The translations under genes were made by a program, and so were the position numbers. Below are positions 7,126 through 15,637 of a stretch of 42,575 bases of DNA, piece after piece. The stretch covers positions 1-42,575 of the forward strand of contig CALMEF010000186.1 of the NCBI GenBank assembly GCA_937862825.1, in the 5' to 3' direction. The stretch comes from an uncultured Armatimonadota bacterium (GTDB lineage: Bacteria; Armatimonadota; Fimbriimonadia; Fimbriimonadales; Fimbriimonadaceae). Numbering within the stretch: the stretch's first letter is position 1; each line of letters starts with the position of its first letter. The notes under the pieces were generated by a model. That model did no database searches. It was given only the letters and a program-made list of their open reading frames with translations, and had not been told where the DNA came from.

Positions 7126-8154
7126 CTATCCTTCACCAAAAGTGATTTCAAGCCCACCGTAGCCGTCGGCAGCGATATTAATGTCGATGAGTAGCGCCTC
7201 AAGCATGAGGATACGGCCGAGAATCGCTCCAGCGAGCGAAAACTTAGAAAGTTTCCTAAGATTCTTGGATTTTGACTCCAGATCATTTAATCGGTTTATC
7301 GCATTTCCAACCTCGTCAAGGGTCGCCAATCCCAGGCCATACATGGAACGAAGTTGTGCCGCGTCCCTCGCTGCTCTAGATATTGCCATCGTAAGGTTTG
7401 CCTCGCCAAAGCCAGCGAGTATCGCCATTATCATTAAGATCGTGGAGATAATCCCCCAGAACGCAGCTTCAGCGTTCTGGCCAGAGCGATCTATATAATT
7501 AAGCGGATCATTATTGCAATAGATGTACCAGTTCTTACCGTCCCTGGCCGAATCTTCGCTCACGAACCTGCCTGTCCATGGCTCGTAATATCTTGCCCGC
7601 ATGTAGATCAGGCCAGACTCTTCGTCTTGCACATGCCCAAGGTTCGCGCAGTAGCGTTGGAACGGCTCTCCAGAACCTGATCGAACGCTTCCCCACACAT
7701 CGTACGACTTCGCATCCGTCACCGTGTAGGAAGTCCCGTTTCGCTTCAAGGTGGCAAGCATGTTCCCATGCCCATCATACAAAGGAAACTTCTTCGTAAT
7801 CACATGGTCGAACTCGCCCGGGTCCCACACCCAGGTCTCGATATAGTCGATTCCCCGTGCGCCAAGGCCGTAGTACGTCATGTCATAGACCGGGTCGTTC
7901 AGCGTGTCCGCTGCGTAGTCCTCCTCCATGCACATCTGGCCGTCGTAATAGAATCGTTTTGTCGGCTTGTTTACCGACCAGTTCTCGTCCCAATAGGACG
8001 AATCGTTGATCTCGTCGTATTCATACGTGGTCGAACAGCCAGTGACCTTCTCCACACGCATGCCGTCAGCGCGGTAGGTGTTTTTCATACCACCAGTTCC
8101 GTAGTTCACCATCTTCGTCATCCGGTTCAAGTCTTTCCAGTAGACTCCTTTCAA
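7126..8154 (-). CDS. Orphan Rhs C-terminal cassette
   Basis: A 342-codon frame that holds only the last part of an Rhs protein. Residues about 8-175 repeat the core of the full Rhs protein at 8727-13205 with no difference that I can see (DNA repeat 7628-8133), then a diverged copy of the core end (WTGRFVSEDSARDG ... NYIDRSGQ), then a different, hydrophobic C-terminal domain of about 115 residues with a helix (GIISTILMIMAILAGF) and a second one near the end. This is the 'orphan module' layout known from rhs loci, which supplies alternative toxin tips by recombination. The frame opens with TTG (8154) right after the upstream stop; AAAGGAG lies within it and would better serve a later TTG at 8133, so independent expression is unclear. 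Confidence 0.75.
   Translation of the reverse strand: MKGVYWKDLNRMTKMVNYGTGGMKNTYRADGMRVEKVTGCSTTYEYDEINDSSYWDENWSVNKPTKRFYYDGQMCMEEDYAADTLNDPVYDMTYYGLGARGIDYIETWVWDPGEFDHVITKKFPLYDGHGNMLATLKRNGTSYTVTDAKSYDVWGSVRSGSGEPFQRYCANLGHVQDEESGLIYMRARYYEPWTGRFVSEDSARDGKNWYIYCNNDPLNYIDRSGQNAEAAFWGIISTILMIMAILAGFGEANLTMAISRAARDAAQLRSMYGLGLATLDEVGNAINRLNDLESKSKNLRKLSKFSLAGAILGRILMLEALLIDINIAADGYGGLEITFGEG
7628..8133. repeat. Direct repeat, orphan copy (about 505 bp)
   Basis: I compared this stretch line by line with 9310-9815 and saw no difference; the offset is constant at 1682 bases. On the 8133 side identity stops abruptly; on the 7628 side it grades into diverged but related core-end sequence. It is long enough for homologous recombination between the two Rhs genes. 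Confidence 0.9.
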
Positions 8155-8718
8155 TCAGCGTATCCGAGAGCCCATTACAGTCGTTTGAGTATCCCTAATC
8201 AAATCTGGTCGAATCTCAACAAGCGACCTCCCTGCAGCATCCAAACTACTGCGCAATGAGTCAAAATGCGAAAGCAATTGTGGAAAAATGATGGCGTGCC
8301 TGTCGGCATACGAGATTCTAATGGCCTCCTTCATTACAGGAACGTTTGCACTAAACCATCCTTGAGGAACCTCAAACGAGACCTCGCTTAACGGAAATGC
8401 GTGGCGTTTGCCGTTCGGATGGGTAATCATGAGAGTTGTTCCAGAAAGGACAATCTCAGTTTCTAGCCACTTCTGAATCTTGTGCAATCTTAGCATCATC
8501 AACGCTAAAAATGCAATGAATGCTAGCACCACGGACACGATTACAATCAACGATGTAGTCTGTATCGTCTGGGACCCCGTTGCGCTGGCCTGTCTTGGTG
8601 TTCCAAACGCAACGAATAGTGTGCAGCAGGTTACGAGGGCAGAAAGCACGGTCACAGATACTGTGAACCGTCTCATCTTGGAGCGAATAGCGTCCTTTCT
8701 AAAATAATCTAACCTCAT
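8155..8718 (-). CDS. Membrane protein with PH-like domain, candidate immunity protein of the main Rhs toxin
   Basis: A 187-residue protein with two membrane helices (about residues 17-39 and 55-78) and a soluble C-terminal part of beta character (EIVLSGTTLMITHPNGKRHA onwards) that recalls bacterial PH-like domains. The start lies 8 bases after the stop of the full Rhs gene, with AGG upstream. Placement between the Rhs toxin tip and the orphan cassette is where the cognate immunity gene is expected. The role is inferred from position; the domain call is by eye. Confidence 0.55.
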   Translation of the reverse strand: MRLDYFRKDAIRSKMRRFTVSVTVLSALVTCCTLFVAFGTPRQASATGSQTIQTTSLIVIVSVVLAFIAFLALMMLRLHKIQKWLETEIVLSGTTLMITHPNGKRHAFPLSEVSFEVPQGWFSANVPVMKEAIRISYADRHAIIFPQLLSHFDSLRSSLDAAGRSLVEIRPDLIRDTQTTVMGSRIR

Positions 8719-8726
8719 ATACTTGC

Positions 8727-11700
8727 CTAGGGTCCAAAGATATCAGATGTATTTGCGCTAGTTGTAATCGACTCAAGGCCAATAGCCCATGCTGAATCAA
8801 ACTCATCAACTTCATCTACTAGTTCCTTAAACAGTCGCTGTCTCATACCTGCTGCAAGCGTTGCTGACAGGGCGAGCCCCATGAAGCCTCCCACACCAGC
8901 AGCCCTTAACGCTTTACTGAAATTTGGAGCACGGCCCTGCAAGAGGTCACCTGAGATAGACCCTATGAATGCTCCCGCTGCAGATGCTAAGGCTGGAGGA
9001 AGGCCGGCCAGTGCACCCGTGGCTGCGCCGCCCAGTCCTCCCGCGACCCCAGCCATCAAGCAATCTATCCAACTAGCACCTGCAAAGGCTGCCGAGAACA
9101 CGTTGCTCAGAAACCCAATGAAGAATCCAGCAATTGCGAGAGTTCCGTTGAGAGCTAACTTTCCGTCGGCATCGACCTTGTTTGGCGGATTGTTCGAGCA
9201 ATAGACAAACCAGTTTGAGCCATCTCTTCCTGGGTCTGGACCCACAAACCGCCCCGTCCAAGGCTCGTAGTATCTCGCCCGCATGTAGATGAGGCCAGAT
9301 TCATCGTCCTGCACATGCCCAAGGTTCGCGCAGTAGCGTTGGAACGGCTCTCCAGAACCTGATCGAACGCTTCCCCACACATCGTACGACTTCGCATCCG
9401 TCACCGTGTAGGAAGTCCCGTTTCGCTTCAAGGTGGCAAGCATGTTCCCATGCCCATCATACAAAGGAAACTTCTTCGTAATCACATGGTCGAACTCGCC
9501 CGGGTCCCACACCCAGGTCTCGATATAGTCGATTCCCCGTGCGCCAAGGCCGTAGTACGTCATGTCATAGACCGGGTCGTTCAGCGTGTCCGCTGCGTAG
9601 TCCTCCTCCATGCACATCTGGCCGTCGTAATAGAATCGTTTTGTCGGCTTGTTTACCGACCAGTTCTCGTCCCAATAGGACGAATCGTTGATCTCGTCGT
9701 ATTCATACGTGGTCGAACAGCCAGTGACCTTCTCCACACGCATGCCGTCAGCGCGGTAGGTGTTTTTCATACCACCAGTTCCGTAGTTCACCATCTTCGT
9801 CATCCGGTTCAAGTCGTCGTACGCATAAGTTGCCCAGGTGGACATTGTAAAGTCGTCGCGCTCAAGCCGGTTCCCCAGAATGTTATTGTAATACCCGTAT
9901 GACGTGCCCGACGTGATCGGAGATTCGGTCATTCGGTTCAAGTTGTCATACGTGAAGTTCGACTTTGTGGTTGCCCCACGCGTCTCGCTGATCCGATTCC
10001 CGGCCGCATCGTATGTCCAAGAATCTTCCTGCTCGTAGCCCCCGCTCGCGTTGTCGTTGTACTGCGCACTGGCGAGATAATCGAGATCGGCATCGTAGGC
10101 ATAGTCCTCGACCCGGTTGAGTTGGAACGCCGTGTTGCCACCGTTTGGACCGTAGACCTCAAGTTGGGTTCTGAGGCCGCGGTTCAAACCGCTCAGTTCA
10201 TATTCGTAGGCGGTCTTGCCGATGTACCCCGTGGTCGAATAGCTGCCCGTCTCACCCGAGGGGACCCACGTCTGCCAGGTGTAATCCAGTGACCCGAGCC
10301 TCCCAGCGGCATCATAAGCGTAAGTTGCCAAACACCGATAATCGGCGTGATGGGAAGAGTCGTAGTAAGAGTAGCCCGAACTGGGTGACCAATCATCGGG
10401 GTCTTGCGCGAATGCCGAGTAGAGCAGCCGTCCCTGGGAGTCGTAGTAGTAGTGAAACTCCTCGCTGGTGGGGTTGCTGCTGCCATCTAGTTTGGTGACA
10501 CGCTGGAAGGCCCGCTTGCCTTGGAGCGGGTCACCAACTGTCTGATAGTGCCCGTAGTGCCATCGACTCGTACCGTTGGGCGTCGTGTACGTCGCCTTGG
10601 TGCGTTCGCCGAACCCGTTGTACTCGTAGGCAGTTGTGTACTCGGTGCCAGTTCGTTCCTCTTCGATTTGGCTCACTTGGCCGATGCCGACGCCAGATGC
10701 GTGATAGGTGAAGTACTGGGTGACATCGCTATGCGTGATCGTCGGCACGCCACCGGGCGAGGTGATCACGTACGAGGACTTGTCCACGATGGTTTTCACC
10801 ATACCGTTGTTGACGCCTCCGCCAGTGTCATACGTGTAGGTGACCAGAATCGCATCAGGATTCGTATCCGTTCGGGTGACCGACGTAACACGTCCGTCGC
10901 TGTCATAAGCCGTCACAAACGTTCGATTCGCAGCATCCGTAACGCTGGTGGCCCGGCCGGCCGTGTCATACGCGTTGGTGGTCGTTACCCGGTTGATCTT
11001 CCCACTGCCATAGTCTTCCGTCACAGTTTGCGGCATTCCAAACCATCCTGACGAGTCGTTGTATACGGTTTGCGTCTGCACGTACGTCCAGCCACTGGGG
11101 CTTGTGAGATTCGGTGTCTTCTGAATCTTCCACACATCGGTGGGACGGCCCTTGCTGTCGTACTCGAACTTGGCCGAGTGGGTACTCAGGCTGGATTGAA
11201 GAGTCGGATACAGGCGATACCTCCAGTAATCGTCACTAGCGGTTCCGCTCGGAATATCGTCACTGTTCATGTCGAACACTGTCCGCTTGTCGTCATACAC
11301 CTTGAAGACTTGGCCCTTGCTGCCAACCGACGCACTGCTGTTGTAGTAGTCCGTGTAGGAGTATCGGTAGTTGCCTGAGGTGCCAGCGCGAGTAGCCTTC
11401 TGCTGCCAGTACTTCGTAGCGTCCCAATAGCAGTAGGATACCTCCGAACTGTGGCTTGAACTGCCGTTGCTGACGGTCGGAAAACTGTTCTCTCCGTGAT
11501 CCCCAAGAGACGTTAAAGTGACTGACTCATACTCGTACGTCTTCTTTCGAAGGGGGTTACCCATGAAGTTGTAATCACTCTCAGTCTTGACCGCCTTGCA
11601 GAACGTACTCGCTCCCGGGAAGTAGTCTCCCCCAATTGCGTCGTCATACCAATAGATTGGCGATGAGTAGGAGGTCTCTTCTTCGAGATCTTGGGTTGTG

Positions 11701-13205
11701 ACGTCAAAAATCTTCTTCCAGAGGAGGTGGGTCAGGTTGCCCGACGTATCTCGAAAAATGCAGTATTGCTCCATTTTGCCGTCAACTACTCTGCTACGCA
11801 CATTGACCGAGTTCCAGGTGGCGTTCACGTTGCCAGGGTCGGCCTCTACGAACTCCCCTAGAAGCGATGAGCTGTGATGCCGGTTGAACTTAAAACCGTC
11901 TCCCGTTCGACCGTAATAGCCGAACTTTGTCTCTAATCCATTGGGAGCAGTGATCTTGATGACGCACGGGGATTCGTCCCCCTCACCGAACCCAACGCAG
12001 TACGGCATCAGGAAGACCCGGAGCATCTTGTAGGTGAGAGTCGTGGTTAACCCCCTGCAGTCCGTAATGCTCGTCAGTAGGTCGGTGGGATTATCGGTAG
12101 GAGGTGATCCCGAAAATGGAGCGGGGTCATAAGCATAGGTAGTGACTTTGCCGCCCTCGGTGGTTACCGTCTCAAGATTACCGTCGCCATCGTAACTGTA
12201 GGTCGTATCGCGGGTGCCGTCGCCAACAGACACTAACCTATCGGCTGGAATCGTTGTGCCATTTCCCCATGTCAGCGTAATCGTGTGGCCGTTAGGCATT
12301 GCTACTTGGGTGAGCAGATACTCCTTCGCCGTGCCCTTGCGCTTTGCAAAGTTATGATAGGTCGAACCGTAAGTGTAGGTCGTAATGTTGCCATGCCGAT
12401 CAGTCACGCTCGTTATCTTGAGAATGTTGCTCGGCTCCGCGGTGCCCGACGTGCCAAAGGGTTCAACACCACCGTCAAAATAGCCTTTCTTCTCATACAC
12501 GTAGGTCGTACCTTCAGGCGTGGTCACCGTATTCTTCTTGAGAATCTCGTACTTAGTGCCGCTCAGTTCAACGGTCTCATACTCGGAGTCTATGACGTTC
12601 TTGTCCCAGGGCGGCGTCGTGAGTACTCCATCAACGTCTCGCTGAATGGTTTCTGTCTGTCCACTCGCGTCCTCAGCGACGGCGGCAGAAGCGGGTTGAC
12701 TCCCCGTAGCAAGATTCGGATCGGATTGAGCGCTTGGCCGCTCCTTGAACGAAACCGGCACTGAGCGAGCTGGGGAACCGGATGACTTCAACAGCCCGCC
12801 AGCCGTAGTTCGAATGTCCGCGCTTAGAGCCCAACCGACGCCGAACGGCCCTTCTTCCTGAGAGTTGGAACTGTACGACCTCGTGATGTTAACTGGGATG
12901 CCGTAGCCACCTTCAAACGACAGGTCGGTTGCTGACAGTGAAAACGTGCCTGTGTAGAGATCCACACCCTTGTAAACGGGGTTCCATTTCGGCGACCCAA
13001 CGAGATACGGGTTTCGGCCAAATGCCCCACGAAGGCTGCCCATTTCCTGATCCGTCAGCGCCCGCGAAGTAACCCCCGCTGCTTGCTTTACCTCTGCTTT
13101 GCTGTCCTCAACAGGAGCAAATGCACCAAGCGGAAAGCCGAGCGCCGCAACGGCAAGGCACAGCATCGTTGCGCAAAAGCGATAGGAAAATGAGGGGCCG
13201 TTCAT
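8727..13205 (-). CDS. Rhs/YD-repeat polymorphic toxin protein
   Basis: A 1492-residue exported protein. It begins with a Sec signal peptide (FCATMLCLAVAALGFPLGAFA), followed by a DUF6531-like N-terminal block (NPVYKGVDLYTGTFSLSATD, GPFGVGWALS) and a long run of YD repeats (TYAYDDLNRMTKM, TYEYDEIND, NRISETRG). The repeats should form the hollow shell that encloses the toxin. The Rhs core ends with GLIYMRARYYEPWTGRF and PDPGRDGSNWFVYCSNNPPN, which marks the usual self-cleavage and variable-tip boundary. The last about 150 residues are unlike the orphan tip and very rich in Gly/Ala (AGVAGGLGGAATGALAGLP), suggesting a membrane-active domain. It overlaps the C39-like gene by four bases (ATGA) with GGAG upstream. 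The toxin activity is not identified. Confidence 0.9.
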   Translation of the reverse strand: MNGPSFSYRFCATMLCLAVAALGFPLGAFAPVEDSKAEVKQAAGVTSRALTDQEMGSLRGAFGRNPYLVGSPKWNPVYKGVDLYTGTFSLSATDLSFEGGYGIPVNITRSYSSNSQEEGPFGVGWALSADIRTTAGGLLKSSGSPARSVPVSFKERPSAQSDPNLATGSQPASAAVAEDASGQTETIQRDVDGVLTTPPWDKNVIDSEYETVELSGTKYEILKKNTVTTPEGTTYVYEKKGYFDGGVEPFGTSGTAEPSNILKITSVTDRHGNITTYTYGSTYHNFAKRKGTAKEYLLTQVAMPNGHTITLTWGNGTTIPADRLVSVGDGTRDTTYSYDGDGNLETVTTEGGKVTTYAYDPAPFSGSPPTDNPTDLLTSITDCRGLTTTLTYKMLRVFLMPYCVGFGEGDESPCVIKITAPNGLETKFGYYGRTGDGFKFNRHHSSSLLGEFVEADPGNVNATWNSVNVRSRVVDGKMEQYCIFRDTSGNLTHLLWKKIFDVTTQDLEEETSYSSPIYWYDDAIGGDYFPGASTFCKAVKTESDYNFMGNPLRKKTYEYESVTLTSLGDHGENSFPTVSNGSSSHSSEVSYCYWDATKYWQQKATRAGTSGNYRYSYTDYYNSSASVGSKGQVFKVYDDKRTVFDMNSDDIPSGTASDDYWRYRLYPTLQSSLSTHSAKFEYDSKGRPTDVWKIQKTPNLTSPSGWTYVQTQTVYNDSSGWFGMPQTVTEDYGSGKINRVTTTNAYDTAGRATSVTDAANRTFVTAYDSDGRVTSVTRTDTNPDAILVTYTYDTGGGVNNGMVKTIVDKSSYVITSPGGVPTITHSDVTQYFTYHASGVGIGQVSQIEEERTGTEYTTAYEYNGFGERTKATYTTPNGTSRWHYGHYQTVGDPLQGKRAFQRVTKLDGSSNPTSEEFHYYYDSQGRLLYSAFAQDPDDWSPSSGYSYYDSSHHADYRCLATYAYDAAGRLGSLDYTWQTWVPSGETGSYSTTGYIGKTAYEYELSGLNRGLRTQLEVYGPNGGNTAFQLNRVEDYAYDADLDYLASAQYNDNASGGYEQEDSWTYDAAGNRISETRGATTKSNFTYDNLNRMTESPITSGTSYGYYNNILGNRLERDDFTMSTWATYAYDDLNRMTKMVNYGTGGMKNTYRADGMRVEKVTGCSTTYEYDEINDSSYWDENWSVNKPTKRFYYDGQMCMEEDYAADTLNDPVYDMTYYGLGARGIDYIETWVWDPGEFDHVITKKFPLYDGHGNMLATLKRNGTSYTVTDAKSYDVWGSVRSGSGEPFQRYCANLGHVQDDESGLIYMRARYYEPWTGRFVGPDPGRDGSNWFVYCSNNPPNKVDADGKLALNGTLAIAGFFIGFLSNVFSAAFAGASWIDCLMAGVAGGLGGAATGALAGLPPALASAAGAFIGSISGDLLQGRAPNFSKALRAAGVGGFMGLALSATLAAGMRQRLFKELVDEVDEFDSAWAIGLESITTSANTSDIFGP
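9310..9815. repeat. Direct repeat, copy in the full Rhs gene (about 505 bp)
   Basis: Partner of 7628-8133, by eye identical. It encodes roughly residues 1130-1298 of the Rhs protein, that is, the last YD repeats and most of the conserved core just before the toxin tip. Confidence 0.9.
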
Positions 13206-14089
13206 TGTGATTGCTCCAGGTTGAGTTCGTATAGGCTCAATACATCAAGTGTGAAGTCGGGATTTTTCGGAGGGTCAAAATTAGTTTCAACGTCGAGGGC
13301 GGGATCAAAAACGAGGTAGCCCGTGGGGGTGCGTCCCGTCAATACCAAATAGTGCTCCCCCTGTAAGATCAGGGCGGGGGGAATAAGCTTCGACAAATCT
13401 CGTTTGTTGAGCCGGTAGCCAAAGGCCCTGAAGCCAAGGGCGCTCAATCCTTCTCTCATTCCAGCCATTGTTGTGCCAGCCTTGTCTGTCCTACAAATCT
13501 GGGCTAGCTGATCGTACGGCAGAGGCTTCTTCCCCTTGATCTCCGCGAGCCTGATGAGGCACTTTGGACCACAAGTAACACGATCCGTTTCTGACTTGTC
13601 GGATTGCTCCTTTGCACACTTGGTTAGGAGCGCGTCATACTCGTCGCTCTTACTCGGGTCCATCTTGAGAAGGCGTTTGTGAGCGCCGTAGACAAGTGGG
13701 CTCAAGGGATACTCCACCATGAAGTTTTTGAATGCGACAATTGCACGATCGGCGTCGCCCTCCAGGTTGAAGGTTGCGGCAGCCTGATACGCTGCCCCAT
13801 CTGCAACACCGCCAAACTCCGGGCTCATCACTCCGGTGCCCCGATAGGTTGAGGCAGTTTTCAGAAATGCCTCTCGAGCCCCACGCACATCGCCTTCCTT
13901 TGCTGCCTTGTAGGCTAGCCGAATTCTCGCTTGGCCAACTTTATCCTGAACCTGCTTGTCTGGGTGGCCGCTAAACCGCTCTACAAACTGCTCATCGGTT
14001 TGTGGGGGTCGTGTTGCCAGAAACAACCCGCCAATGCCCAAGATGGTGGCCAGTGAGCCTACAAGAACCATCGGAATCTTTGCAGCCAT
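13202..14089 (-). CDS. Membrane-anchored TPR protein with C39-peptidase-like domain
   Basis: A 295-residue protein: an N-terminal membrane anchor (about 5-25), a helical TPR-like part (about 55-145, with AREAFLKTA and AIVAFKNFMVEYP), then a C39 peptidase-like domain. The latter shows the catalytic Cys in VTCGPKCL (C173), a His in GEHYLVL (H246) and an Asp in YLVFDP (D262), the usual Cys-His-Asp set of double-glycine leader peptidases. It sits between the exported protein gene and the Rhs gene and overlaps the Rhs start by four bases. A role in processing or releasing the Rhs protein or its partner outside the membrane is a reasonable inference. The peptidase fold is well supported, the substrate is not known. 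Confidence 0.75.
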   Translation of the reverse strand: MAAKIPMVLVGSLATILGIGGLFLATRPPQTDEQFVERFSGHPDKQVQDKVGQARIRLAYKAAKEGDVRGAREAFLKTASTYRGTGVMSPEFGGVADGAAYQAAATFNLEGDADRAIVAFKNFMVEYPLSPLVYGAHKRLLKMDPSKSDEYDALLTKCAKEQSDKSETDRVTCGPKCLIRLAEIKGKKPLPYDQLAQICRTDKAGTTMAGMREGLSALGFRAFGYRLNKRDLSKLIPPALILQGEHYLVLTGRTPTGYLVFDPALDVETNFDPPKNPDFTLDVLSLYELNLEQSQ

Positions 14090-14095
14090 GTCTTG

Positions 14096-15496
14096 CTAGT
14101 CCATCCAGTTTGAAGTGGTATTAAGCTTCACTTGCCAGACACGTGCTTGCGAGTCATTTGCGGGAAAGGTCGAGGGGAACTGAGCCTGGTAGGCTTCAGA
14201 TGCAAAGTACCGCCAGTGTGCGGTCGAACTGCCTTCATCAACACTAGCCAGACCAATCTTCGTGCAGTCGTTTGGCATGATGAAGTTCACGTAATCCTCT
14301 TCCGGTGTGCTTGGCGAACCGCTGGTGGCGTGGTAGAGGACAACTTCAACCCCGGAGGAAGCCAGCACCCACTTGGTGTCCCAAGTAACCGAGTCCAGGG
14401 ATTGGCTGTAGTTTGCAGAACCACCGCCGGGGACCCACGCCCTCACGGTGACATCGCCAGAACTCACGCTTGGCTTCGACTTGTAGAAAAGGGTCAGGAG
14501 GCTCTTCTTGATGTTCGCGGCGTCCGAAGTCGATGCGCTCATTTGTATGCGGCCGCTTCCACTCTGGTCCTTGCTAGCTGCAGGCATCGAGCCAACGAAT
14601 AGACCGCCTTTATAGAGCCAGGGACGGAACGTTATTGGTCGATTGGGGGCATTAGGATCAGCAGGGAGCGCTCCTTCGAGGTTCGGCACTCCATACACGC
14701 GCCGAGAATCAATCGACGCGGCGGTAGCGAGATTCTTGGTGATCTCGAACGGAAAAGCATAGTTCCAGACCTCGGTGAACTTCTGAAACGCAAAGTAAGT
14801 GCCCAGCAAAGTAGGCCCGTCAAACTTTACATCGTAATGCACGAGCGCGTAGTAGCTTCTTGTGGATCGGATCACGATAGGCATTTCGGTTCCTGGCAAA
14901 CTTCCAGAACTCGTTATCTGCGGATACTTGACGTCGTTCTCGTTCACCGACCATGTGACAGCATCGTAGAAGGTGCCACCTGACGTCAGCCTTACCGAGC
15001 CAGCGGTTCCTGTTGTCGCCGACCGTGCTGGCTGCACGATGGCGTACACGTTGGAAGATTGGTGCGGCCGCTTATCGCCGACGGTCATCTGACTGATATT
15101 CGTGGTGCTAACGCTATTATCGAACGGGAAATACGGCGTCATACCCACCTCTGGAGACCATCCATTGGTATCGAAATAGCCATTGGTCTCTGTACCGCCA
15201 GCGCCATTAACTCCCGCGAGGTACACGCAGAGTCTTTCTCCTGTACTCCAAAGAGTTGGAGGATTCTCCCACTTGCCGCCAGTAAACTTGGCGTCCACAG
15301 TAACTGTGTGCCTTGCCCCAGAAGCGATCGAACCCGACGCAACGTAGTATGTGGTTCGAGACTTTTCTTCCTTGGCAGCCTCTATTGTGATGTCCGGCAC
15401 GATGAAGTCCGTATCAAACGGATTGACCGCTAGGGTAGCGGCAAGAATGATTGTGGAAAGAGTCAACTTAGTTCCCCCTACTTCTCTAACGGGCAT
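14096..15496 (-). CDS. Exported protein of unknown function, first gene of the Rhs operon
   Basis: About 466 residues with an N-terminal hydrophobic segment (TLSTIILAATLAV) that reads as a signal peptide, then a Ser/Thr/Gly-rich, beta-type sequence with many aromatic residues and almost no cysteine, typical of a surface or secreted protein. I do not recognise a family. It is followed 6 bases later by the C39-like gene. The start is uncertain: ATG 15496 has no ribosome binding site, while the TTG at 15466 has GGGGG seven bases upstream and leaves room for the promoter described at 15495-15525. It may be a carrier or substrate that works with the Rhs protein. Confidence 0.65.
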   Translation of the reverse strand: MPVREVGGTKLTLSTIILAATLAVNPFDTDFIVPDITIEAAKEEKSRTTYYVASGSIASGARHTVTVDAKFTGGKWENPPTLWSTGERLCVYLAGVNGAGGTETNGYFDTNGWSPEVGMTPYFPFDNSVSTTNISQMTVGDKRPHQSSNVYAIVQPARSATTGTAGSVRLTSGGTFYDAVTWSVNENDVKYPQITSSGSLPGTEMPIVIRSTRSYYALVHYDVKFDGPTLLGTYFAFQKFTEVWNYAFPFEITKNLATAASIDSRRVYGVPNLEGALPADPNAPNRPITFRPWLYKGGLFVGSMPAASKDQSGSGRIQMSASTSDAANIKKSLLTLFYKSKPSVSSGDVTVRAWVPGGGSANYSQSLDSVTWDTKWVLASSGVEVVLYHATSGSPSTPEEDYVNFIMPNDCTKIGLASVDEGSSTAHWRYFASEAYQAQFPSTFPANDSQARVWQVKLNTTSNWMD

Positions 15497-15525
15497 GTTA
15501 CGCAAGTAGATATGCTCGGTGTCAA
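15495..15525 (-). promoter_or_regulatory. Candidate promoter of the Rhs operon
   Basis: On the minus strand TTGACA (15525-15520) and TAACAT (15500-15495) are separated by 19 bases. If used, transcription would begin near 15488 and translation of the first gene would start at the TTG at 15466. Confidence 0.4.
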
Positions 15526-15637
15526 GGGGTTAGTGAGGAAATTTCTAATTTTCGGAGTCCTAGGCCCGGTCGAGACTAGAGATCGGTATCTGCACTATGC
15601 GAAGTGACGTTTCTGGGATAGACGGTACTCTCATTTC

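Noticed and set aside
7768-8259. Plus-strand frame inside the orphan Rhs gene, with an identical start at 9450
   Set aside because: Antisense shadow of the repeated Rhs core; the repetition comes from the DNA repeat, not from a gene family.
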